From: Bacteroidales bacterium
GTDB lineage: Bacteria > Bacteroidota > Bacteroidia > Bacteroidales > P3
Length of the DNA: 42,782 nt
Direction of reading: 5' to 3'
NCBI GenBank assembly: GCA_017646685.1
Contig: JAGCLZ010000005.1
Location: 1 to 42,782, forward strand
Shown: in pieces, positions 33,284 to 40,238 of the stretch
Layout: each line of letters begins with the position of its first letter
How positions within the stretch are numbered: the stretch's first letter is position 1
Notes under the pieces: generated by a model
What the model was told of the DNA's origin: nothing
Seen by the model: the letters and a program-made list of their open reading frames with translations, nothing else
The model's database searches: none
Made by a program: the position numbers and the translations under genes

Positions 33284-33951
33284 ATATATTTTATATGTAA
33301 TGATTTTAAATATTCTGTGAATCAATGTGTTAAAAAATATTTTTGATTTTATTTTGCTATGTGGGAAAAATGCTTTACTTTTGCAATTCTAAAGTAAATT
33401 TACCATGTAAATGAACTATCGGTTTTATTATCCATTGGCTGAATTAATCTGTGATATAAATAGTGTTCAACTAATGAGTTGTCTTGTTGACAAATGATAT
33501 TTGCTGATAATTATAAACACTCTATATTGTTTTGCATGGTTTCTAATAAATTAATTAGCCGATTATTCTTTAAAAGTTTATTTCAATACAACAATTTTGC
33601 AGACATATATTTCTATGTTTTGTCAATTAATTAATGATTCTTTTTGCATAGAATACTGTATTGTAGTCTTGAAATATGGTTTTGAAAATCTTTTTTATAA
33701 GATAGTGCACTTGGTTGTAGATATTAAAAGTGGCTTCATTGTAATAGTATTTTTATTGTAGTTGGCTAAAAAAAATTGAGTATGGCTTGTGTATCTCAGG
33801 AATTTTTCGGTATTTTGCGTAAAAAATTTCTGTCTGTTGATATGGTGTATATGGTTGATTTTTATTGTGAAAAATGGAAGATTATTGATGTGTACAGTTT
33901 TTTATATAAGAGAAATAAATAATTTAATTCAATTAAAAATAATAATATATT
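33284..33951. other. 668-bp gene-free region with a strong promoter
   Basis: Between the recombinase and threonine aldolase genes no convincing coding frame exists in either direction; the only frame of note (70 codons, 33789-33998) is hydrophobic, out of frame with and overlapping the aldolase start. A clean rightward promoter at 33353-33383 would start RNA near 33390, giving either a leader of about 560 bases or an untranslated RNA. Low-complexity T/A-rich sequence dominates. Confidence 0.6.
33353..33383 (+). promoter_or_regulatory. Strong Bacteroidota promoter in the gene-free region
   Basis: TTTG at 33353-33356, 19-base spacer, TACTTTTG at 33376-33383 followed by CAA: an exact match to the phylum consensus. 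It lies about 570 bases from the next coding start. Confidence 0.7.
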
Positions 33952-34980
33952 ATGAAGAGAGGTTTTGGAAGCGACAACCATTCCGGAGTGCATCCTAATG
34001 TGCTAAAGGCTATTGCCGATGTAAATGTAGAACATGCTATGGCATACGGCGAAGATGAATACTCTGATGAGGTTGTAGGAATGTTTAAGCAATATTTTGG
34101 TAAGCAAGCCAATGTGTATTTTGCCTTTAATGGCACCGGCGCTAATGTGCTTTGTTTGGATGCAATGACTCGGAGTCATCATGCTGTGGTATGTGCCGAT
34201 ACTGCACATATACATGTAGATGAATGTGGTGCTCCGCAGCGTATAACAGGTGCCAAATTGCTTACCGTGAAAACACCTGATGGTAAACTTACTCCCGAAC
34301 TGGTAAAAACACAGTTGCATGGTTTTGGATTTCAACATCATTCGCAGCCAAAGGTTATTTCTATAGCACAGCCTACCGAATTGGGAACCTTATACACCCT
34401 TGACGAGATAAAGGCACTGGCTGATTTGGCTCACAGCTACAATATGTATCTGCATATCGATGGTGCCCGGTTTGCCAATGCTGCAGTGGCGTTGGGTTGC
34501 ACCTTTCGCCAGATGACTACCGATTTGGGGGTAGATGCACTATCGTTTGGTGGAACAAAAAATGGCCTTATGATAGGCGAAGCAGTAGTGTTGTTAAATC
34601 CAAAGTTGAACGAAGATTTCTTATATCGTCGTAAACAAGCAATGCAATTATGCTCCAAAATGAGGTTTATAGCAGCACAGTTCAAAGCTTATTTTGAGGG
34701 TGAATTGTGGAAAGAAAATGCTGCTCACTCTAATGCAATGGCAAAGATGCTATACAATGAAATTAAGGATTTGAAAGGGGTAGAAGTGGTGTATCCGGTG
34801 GAAGTAAACGGGGTGTTTGTAAGATTGAAGCGAGAAGTATGGACCGAATTGCAAAAGAAATATTTCTTCTATGATTGGGACGAAGATGACAATGTGGTGC
34901 GCTTTATGTGTAGTTTTGATACCACAAAAGATGATATTTTTTCGTTCGTAAGTACCCTAAAAACGCTATTGAACGACTAA
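33952..34980 (+). CDS. ltaE: Low-specificity L-threonine aldolase
   Basis: PLP enzyme that splits threonine and allo-threonine into glycine and acetaldehyde. The 342-residue protein has the family start GFGSDNHSGVHPNVLKAI, AYGEDEYSDEV, FNGTGANVL, CADTAHIHVDECGAPQ, the cofactor Asp170 in HIDGARFANA, and Lys203 in SFGGTKNGLM as the Schiff-base lysine. It resembles the Pseudomonas-type enzyme. It is monocistronic by position: a long gene-free region upstream and a tRNA downstream. Confidence 0.9.
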   Translation: MKRGFGSDNHSGVHPNVLKAIADVNVEHAMAYGEDEYSDEVVGMFKQYFGKQANVYFAFNGTGANVLCLDAMTRSHHAVVCADTAHIHVDECGAPQRITGAKLLTVKTPDGKLTPELVKTQLHGFGFQHHSQPKVISIAQPTELGTLYTLDEIKALADLAHSYNMYLHIDGARFANAAVALGCTFRQMTTDLGVDALSFGGTKNGLMIGEAVVLLNPKLNEDFLYRRKQAMQLCSKMRFIAAQFKAYFEGELWKENAAHSNAMAKMLYNEIKDLKGVEVVYPVEVNGVFVRLKREVWTELQKKYFFYDWDEDDNVVRFMCSFDTTKDDIFSFVSTLKTLLND

Positions 34981-35092
34981 AAAACTAGTATTTTTACACC
35001 AAAAATGAGGCTTGGGCTTTAAAAAAATGATATTTTTTTCTTGCAGTAAATTAGGTTGTTATAAAAAATATTCAAGAAAAAGTAAAAAAATA

Positions 35093-35124
35093 TTTGGTGG
35101 GTTCGTGAAAAAGTCGTACTTTTG
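35093..35124 (+). promoter_or_regulatory. Promoter of the CAT-anticodon tRNA
   Basis: TTTG at 35093-35096, 20-base spacer, TACTTTTG at 35117-35124: exact consensus, 29 bases before the tRNA. Confidence 0.72.
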
Positions 35125-35153
35125 CAAACGAATTCAACGAGAGATGTTGAGTT

Positions 35154-35230
35154 GGTCCCTTAGCTCAGCTGGTTAGAGCACCTGACTCATAATCAGGGGG
35201 TCCTTGGTTCGAGCCCAAGAGGGACCACCA
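35154..35230 (+). tRNA. tRNA with CAT anticodon (elongator Met, or Ile2 if modified to lysidine)
   Basis: Acceptor GGTCCCT pairs with AGGGACC, D-stem GCTC/GAGC, anticodon stem CCTGA/TCAGG around loop CTCATAA, T-stem CTTGG/CCAAG with loop TTCGAGC. CCA is encoded, giving 77 bases. It lacks the C-A mismatch at position 1-72 of initiator tRNA. The CTTAGCTCAG-like D arm recalls Ile2 as well as elongator Met; identity depends on modification and acceptor-stem comparison. Confidence 0.93.
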
Positions 35231-35258
35231 TTTTGGAACATATTTTGCAAGTTTGACA

Positions 35259-35286
35259 AACCGACCTTTTTAGGTCGGTTTTTTTT
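35259..35286 (+). terminator. Rho-independent terminator after the tRNA
   Basis: AACCGACCT (35259-35267), TTTT loop, AGGTCGGTT (35272-35280), running into eight Ts. It also could end the leftward acyl-CoA reductase transcript, which stops at 35294 on the other strand. Confidence 0.88.
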
Positions 35287-35293
35287 GTATATC

Positions 35294-36307
35294 CTATAAT
35301 CCTTGTAGCCATTTCATGGTGTCTATACCATCAGCGTAGTCGGTAAGTTGTGGGGTTTGGGCTTTTCCCAAGCCAATGGTGTTTATTCCTTCCAATTCCT
35401 TGCCGGATACTACACATTGAATATTTTCGCTATTGTTACCTATATATTCAATCACATCATTGATATCTTTATAATGTTCGTAGTTTATTATACTTACAGG
35501 ACTGTACATAAGTTTATCTTCCTTTATGGCAAAGAATCCTCCGTCGATAAAGTTAACGTTGTTTAGTAGGAGTAGAGCTTTATGATAGTCGAAATTGCTG
35601 TGGTAGATGTGATGCTCGAAAAGGTAAGAATACTTTTGTGCAGCTGCTATAAGTGGAGCAAAGTCATAACCCATAGGTACATAAATCTTGTTTACGCTGC
35701 GGCATCCTAAACCAAAATGTAAGAAAATATCATCACAAAGGTATTCCAATTCTGTTCTACTTTCGTTGCCATGTAATATTGCCATGCTGTTGCGGTTGTG
35801 GCGTATGATGTTGGGATATTTACCAAAGTAGTATTCAAAGTATCGGCTTGTATTGTTGCTTCCGGTAGCTATTACAGCGTCGAAACCTTCCATTTTGTTG
35901 TCGCAGAATACTATCATGTCGGCAAAATTAGGCTCTATTTTCATTAGTAGTTTGGCTACGGCAGGTAGTAGTACATTGTCGTTGGATGATAATTTGCACA
36001 TTGCCTTATTGCCACTCATAAGTACGCACAAAAAGTCGTGAAAGCCCACTAATGGTATGTTGCCCGCCATTATTACGGCAATTGTTTTTGGATTTTGGTT
36101 CTCTGTAAATTCATATTTCTTTACCCATTTGGTAAGGTTGTTGAGGTTTAGTGTTGAGGCTATGGCAGATATGGAATACTCGATGTTTGGACGCGTAAAC
36201 CATGGGTTTATACGAGTAGCTTCGTCTATAGCTTGTGCTATGTTCTTGTTTTCGGCAAGTTGTATGCCTAGTTGGGCAAATGCTGTTATACGTTGTTCTA
36301 TATTCAT
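35294..36307 (-). CDS. LuxC-like acyl-CoA reductase
   Basis: The 337-residue protein resembles LuxC-type fatty acyl-CoA/acyl-phosphate reductases, which use NADPH to make aldehydes: KTIAVIMAGNIPLVGFHDFLCVL, GNKAMCKLSSND (nucleotide region), FDAVIATGSNNTSRYFEYYFGKYP, IRHNRNSMAILHG, and the catalytic FGLGCRSVNKIYVP with Cys202. The frame extends 24 codons further upstream, but the ATG at 36307 (MNIEQRITAF) gives the family-like start, and the extra sequence would overlap the divergent promoter region. No LuxE or aldehyde-using partner is adjacent; substrate unknown. Confidence 0.8.
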   Translation of the reverse strand: MNIEQRITAFAQLGIQLAENKNIAQAIDEATRINPWFTRPNIEYSISAIASTLNLNNLTKWVKKYEFTENQNPKTIAVIMAGNIPLVGFHDFLCVLMSGNKAMCKLSSNDNVLLPAVAKLLMKIEPNFADMIVFCDNKMEGFDAVIATGSNNTSRYFEYYFGKYPNIIRHNRNSMAILHGNESRTELEYLCDDIFLHFGLGCRSVNKIYVPMGYDFAPLIAAAQKYSYLFEHHIYHSNFDYHKALLLLNNVNFIDGGFFAIKEDKLMYSPVSIINYEHYKDINDVIEYIGNNSENIQCVVSGKELEGINTIGLGKAQTPQLTDYADGIDTMKWLQGL

Positions 36308-36390
36308 TATCATCTTTTTTTTGTAGTAAAAACACAATAAAAACGGTGGAGCTACGTATTTAGTATCTATTTTCAGCACAATAAATAAAG

Positions 36391-37416
36391 ATGAATATAA
36401 ACATGAGATATTTTGTAGCTACTATATTTGCAATAATTGGATTGACGTTGCCACTTGAAATCGAAGCTCAAAACAAAGAGCTTATGAGAGGGTACGAGAA
36501 AGATCTTAATAGTCTTTTTGAGCAAGTGTTTAGTACAGAAAATAAAGAAAACGAACGATATAATGCCAACGAAGAGGTGATGGTGATAATGGAGGAAGCT
36601 TTGCTACAGCGCGATAGTTATAAATGGAAATGGAAATTGCGTAAGGGTGTAAGTGTACTTACTAGTGACGATGATAAGTTTCGTGTGATAACATGGGCTG
36701 TGGTGAACGATAATAACGAGTTTGAATGTTTTGGATACATGCAAGTGCTTAATGAGAATGCCGATGTGTATGAAGTGTGTCGTTTGCAAGACAAAACTGC
36801 CGATATCTTCAATCCCGGCGAAGTTGCCCTTACCGACCAAAATTGGTTTGGATGTATATATACCGACCTTATCACAACCAAATATGATGGTAGATATTAT
36901 TACACATTGCTAGGTTGGAATGGAGGTAATATGACCACTCAGCATCGTGTTATAGAACCTGTTTACTTTAAAAGAAATAGCACCAAGCCATCGTTTGGAC
37001 AGATGATGTTTCGCCAAGGCAAAGATAGCAACAGAAATTTGCGAAGAATAATACTGAAATATGCCAAGGATATAAACATCAATCTTAGCTATGAAGAGCA
37101 GTATGTGGTAACAATGGAGCGTATAAAGGTAAAAGAAGAAGGCCGAATGGTGCATAAAGAGATAGACCGAGAGAAGAAGGAAATGATGATTGTGTTTGAC
37201 CAAGTAGGACCACGAGTGCCGGGTATGGAAGGAATGTATCACTACTATGTGCCCACAGGAGTAGAGAGTGGTTTTATGTTCGATCGCGGTCGTTGGGTGT
37301 TAAAGCCAAATGTACATTGCAAGCTGAAAGAAAACGAAAAACTTGATGCCATAGAAGATAACAACCTGCCTTCGGTATATAAAAAGAACGAACCTACATA
37401 CAAGCAAAAACAATAG
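36391..37416 (+). CDS. Secreted protein of unknown function, Bacteroidota-type
   Basis: The 341-residue protein has a signal peptide (MRYFVATIFAIIGLTLPLEIEAQ, cleavage after AQ). The mature part carries segments that recur in a group of uncharacterised Bacteroidota exported proteins: a WAVVNDNNEFECFGYMQV strand pair, YYTLLGWNGGNMTTQHRVIEPVYF, FGQMMFRQGKD, and IVFDQVGPRVPGMEGMYHYYVPTG. No enzyme motif, lipobox or T9SS tail is present. It is 83 bases from the divergent acyl-CoA reductase and ends before a clear terminator. Function cannot be given. Confidence 0.72.
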   Translation: MNINMRYFVATIFAIIGLTLPLEIEAQNKELMRGYEKDLNSLFEQVFSTENKENERYNANEEVMVIMEEALLQRDSYKWKWKLRKGVSVLTSDDDKFRVITWAVVNDNNEFECFGYMQVLNENADVYEVCRLQDKTADIFNPGEVALTDQNWFGCIYTDLITTKYDGRYYYTLLGWNGGNMTTQHRVIEPVYFKRNSTKPSFGQMMFRQGKDSNRNLRRIILKYAKDININLSYEEQYVVTMERIKVKEEGRMVHKEIDREKKEMMIVFDQVGPRVPGMEGMYHYYVPTGVESGFMFDRGRWVLKPNVHCKLKENEKLDAIEDNNLPSVYKKNEPTYKQKQ

Positions 37417-37444
37417 ATAATATTTTCAAAGCAATATTCCCGTA

Positions 37445-37481
37445 GGCTATGCTACAAACAAAGTAGTGTAGCCTTTTTTTT
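37445..37481 (+). terminator. Rho-independent terminator
   Basis: GGCTATGCTAC (37445-37455) pairs with GTAGTGTAGCC (37463-37473) with two G-T pairs, 7-base loop, then eight Ts. It follows the secreted-protein gene by 28 bases. Confidence 0.85.
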
Positions 37482-37611
37482 GTTCGAAACTTCTTTCTTT
37501 TCTACCATATAGGAAAGAAAAGATAGTTAATCTTTATGTTGCAATTCATAATTTATGTGGAATTTTAGAAGTTGTTTTGATCTTGTATAGAAACGAAAAA
37601 CATCAAAATTC

Positions 37612-37642
37612 TTTGTAGAATGGAAAATAGTTAGTATCTTTG
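37612..37642 (+). promoter_or_regulatory. Promoter of the T9SS cargo array
   Basis: TTTG at 37612-37615, 19-base spacer, TATCTTTG at 37635-37642 followed by CAA. It would start RNA near 37649, about 220 bases before the first ATG, and could drive the whole tandem array. Confidence 0.7.
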
Positions 37643-37788
37643 CAACGTGAAATGATGATAAATAAATGTTTTTAACTTTTTTTATGAATCGAAATGTTTG
37701 TTTTGTGGTCTATATATAATGATGAAGCATTAGGAAGACTAATTAATATCAGATGTAATAAAGATGAATAAGACTAACAGATACTAAG

Positions 37789-37822
37789 ACAGTTGCTCAA
37801 AAGCAGGTAACCCGAAAACTGT
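37789..37822 (+). promoter_or_regulatory. Possible structured leader element
   Basis: ACAGTT (37789-37794) pairs with AACTGT (37817-37822), enclosing a small TGCT/AGCA hairpin (37794-37805; the shared T can join only one stem) and a GGTAACCC segment. It ends 46 bases before the start codon. No known riboswitch class is recognised. Confidence 0.25.
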
Positions 37823-37868
37823 ATGCAATAGAGTAGGGGACAACAATTGTTTGAAATGAATATATATT

Positions 37869-40208
37869 ATGAATAGGAATAAGATATACAATGTATTTGT
37901 TTTTGCACTCCTTTTTGTGTTTAGCCACACCGGCATGAATGCACAGAGTACTGTGGGAAAAGACTTTTGGGTTACGTTTCTGCCAAATTATGATGTGGTT
38001 GTAGATGAACTAAGTCTTATTGCAACTGGTAATGATAGTTGTACAGGCATTGTAACAAATCCTTATACAGGATGGTCAACTTCTTTTACTGTTGTTCCCG
38101 GAGCTATTACAAACATACACATACCGCAATCAGAGGCTTATTCTTACCATTCATCAGATTCTGTAAAAAATAAGGTTTTACATGTTACAACAACTGATTC
38201 TATTTCATTATATGCTAGCAATTTTGAAGAGTATTCATTCGATATAACCAATGTATTGCCAACATCGTCGTTGGGTTCCGATTATGTTATACAAACATAC
38301 GAAACCTATCCTGTATTCTCGATAGTTGCGACAGAGGATAGTACTACTGTGGTTATCAATTTGACGGACAATTCATTACATCATAATCTTAATGCACCAT
38401 ATGTGGTAAGGTTGAATGCAGGACAATGTTGTCAGTTTCAATCTCGACATGTAAATATTGCTGATTTCTCCGGTTCAACTGTTTTTGCAAACGATAATAA
38501 AAAGATAGCTGTTTTTGCCGGAAATAAGGGCGTAAATGTGCCGATAACGCACATGACAGCAGATCATTTGTTTGAGCAAATGATGCCTACTTCGTCGTGG
38601 GGTAATAAGTTTGTAGTTACAAATTCGATGCTGAGAGAAAATGATAGGGTGCGAATAATGGCATTAAACGATAATTGTCGGGTAGAAAAAGATGGAGAGT
38701 TGTTGACAACTCTTAGTGCAAGACAGATATACGAATTTGAGATAACAAATAGTAATCCTGTTGTTTATCTCGAAACATCGGAGCCGGCATGTGTTTTTTT
38801 GTACCTTACAAGTGTAACTTATGGAGGCATGTATGGCGATCCTTCGATGGTGGTTATAAATCCAATAAATCAAAGGATAAAAGATGTTACATTTTCTACA
38901 TTCACTACAGGTACTTCAATTTATACTGATTATCTACATTACGTAAACATTGTTACAATGACAAGTAATATCGCCAATATGACATTAGATGGAAATAATA
39001 TCTCATCCAATTTTAGTATTGTTCCAAGCAAACCTGAATATTCATACGCAAGGATTGGATTAAATCATGGAGCACATACTCTGAGTGGTACTTATTCCGC
39101 CGAAGAAAATGGTTTTATTGCACATGTGTATGGCTTAGCTGAATGTGAGAGTTATTGCTATTCTGTTGGTTCTATGGTGGTAGATATACCACCGAAACTA
39201 ATACTAAACGGACTTTTTTCGGTGGATTATCCTGATGGATTTGAAGTATGTGGTTTAGGAGATAGCAATTTTGTTTTCGACCTTGAACTAAATTATATTC
39301 CAAGCAATGTAGTGTGGCATTTTGGAGATGGAACAACGGCTGAGGGCTATCCCGTTACACATCAATATGCTGAAGCTGGAAACTACAATGTTTCGTGCGA
39401 TATATATAGAATACACAGAGGAACGGAAAGTTTGGATACAACAATCACAACAATATTAACAATACATCCTACGTACGATACCACATTATCAGCTTCGATA
39501 TGTCCCAGCGGAGTATATGCCGACAATGGTTTTGTGGAAAGTGAAGCAGGGATATACGTCAATGTGTTGAAAACAATATATGGTTGTGATAGTGTAGTAC
39601 GGATAGACCTTACTATAAATCCGGTATATGATGATACTATATATGCCCATGTTTGCGATGGAGATATATATGACCAATTGGGCTTCTATGGCGAGGGAGA
39701 CACTATTATGACCCGAAAGTTGCAAACCATACATGGTTGCGATAGCATTGTAACGTTAGATTTAAAGATGGAAAGGTTGTATTGCGATACTATTTATGCT
39801 ACAATAGAAGCCGGTGAATACTATAATGCAAATGGTTTCTGTGAATGTGATGAGGGGTCTTATATCAGATATTTTGCATCACAGTATGGTTGCGACAGTG
39901 TTTTGCATTTATTCTTACAAGTAAATTCGGAGTCCGATTTGTATGTTCCAAACTGTATAACCCCACTATCGCCAACCACTAATAGATTTAAAATAGTACA
40001 TGATCAGTCATTTATTATAGATGATGTTTATATCTACAATCGTGCTGGTGAGATGGTGTTCCATTCGCCCGATAACATCGAAGCATGGGATGGAAGATAT
40101 AAAGGATCCTATTGTCCACAAGCTGCTTATACCTATGTTATCTACTATAATAAAGTAGGTTCTAATGAGCGGAAAGAAAAGGTAGGTACGATAGTACTGT
40201 TGTATTAG
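37869..40208 (+). CDS. T9SS cargo: IgGFc-binding-like, PKD, internal repeats and CHU_C sorting domain (copy 1)
   Basis: The 779-residue protein has a signal peptide (to MNAQ, residue 26), then a long beta-rich region matching the IgGFc-binding N-terminal pattern: SISLYASNF, FDITNVLPTSSLGSDYVIQTY, FSIVATEDSTTVVINL, LNAGQCCQFQS, HLFEQMMPTSSWGNKFVV. Next comes a PKD domain with VVWHFGDGTTAEGYPVTHQYAEAG (near 478-502), three repeats of about 50 residues (536-688), each ending YGCDS or HGCDS, and a final 91-residue gliding-motility-type CHU_C domain (from SDLYVPNCITPLSP, with YIYNRAGEMVFHS and AWDGRYKG). CHU_C is the type B signal for type IX secretion. So it should be exported through the outer membrane and stay at or leave the surface. 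Ligand unknown; IgG binding is not implied. Confidence 0.88.
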   Translation: MNRNKIYNVFVFALLFVFSHTGMNAQSTVGKDFWVTFLPNYDVVVDELSLIATGNDSCTGIVTNPYTGWSTSFTVVPGAITNIHIPQSEAYSYHSSDSVKNKVLHVTTTDSISLYASNFEEYSFDITNVLPTSSLGSDYVIQTYETYPVFSIVATEDSTTVVINLTDNSLHHNLNAPYVVRLNAGQCCQFQSRHVNIADFSGSTVFANDNKKIAVFAGNKGVNVPITHMTADHLFEQMMPTSSWGNKFVVTNSMLRENDRVRIMALNDNCRVEKDGELLTTLSARQIYEFEITNSNPVVYLETSEPACVFLYLTSVTYGGMYGDPSMVVINPINQRIKDVTFSTFTTGTSIYTDYLHYVNIVTMTSNIANMTLDGNNISSNFSIVPSKPEYSYARIGLNHGAHTLSGTYSAEENGFIAHVYGLAECESYCYSVGSMVVDIPPKLILNGLFSVDYPDGFEVCGLGDSNFVFDLELNYIPSNVVWHFGDGTTAEGYPVTHQYAEAGNYNVSCDIYRIHRGTESLDTTITTILTIHPTYDTTLSASICPSGVYADNGFVESEAGIYVNVLKTIYGCDSVVRIDLTINPVYDDTIYAHVCDGDIYDQLGFYGEGDTIMTRKLQTIHGCDSIVTLDLKMERLYCDTIYATIEAGEYYNANGFCECDEGSYIRYFASQYGCDSVLHLFLQVNSESDLYVPNCITPLSPTTNRFKIVHDQSFIIDDVYIYNRAGEMVFHSPDNIEAWDGRYKGSYCPQAAYTYVIYYNKVGSNERKEKVGTIVLLY
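39474..39932 (+). repeat. Three ~51-residue repeats within copy 1
   Basis: Three coding repeats of about 153 bases each start with YDTT/YDDT/YCDT and end in Y/H-GCDS-(I/V) followed by a Leu/Ile-rich strand. Each carries two Cys except where lost. They link the PKD and CHU_C domains. Confidence 0.75.
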
Positions 40209-40238
40209 AAAATAAAAATGTAATAATATACAAGTAAT

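Larger units (their letters stand above)
37417..37868. other. Regulatory interval before the T9SS cargo array
   Basis: This 452-bp stretch contains the terminator of the preceding gene (37445-37481), a promoter (37612-37642) and a leader of about 220 bases with a possible small folded element (37789-37822). No coding frame is visible. TTTTAGAAGTTG at 37564-37575 resembles the end of the IS5-like remnant but has no partner repeat. Confidence 0.6.

Noticed and set aside
33789..33998. A 69-residue hydrophobic frame overlapping the threonine aldolase start.
   Set aside because: Overlaps the aldolase by 47 bases in another frame, has AT-rich random composition and no family resemblance.
36308..36379. 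Upstream extension of the acyl-CoA reductase frame by 24 codons.
   Set aside because: Residues MLKIDTKYVAPPF... do not look like the family; MNIEQRITAF at 36307 fits better, and the extension would occupy the divergent promoter gap.
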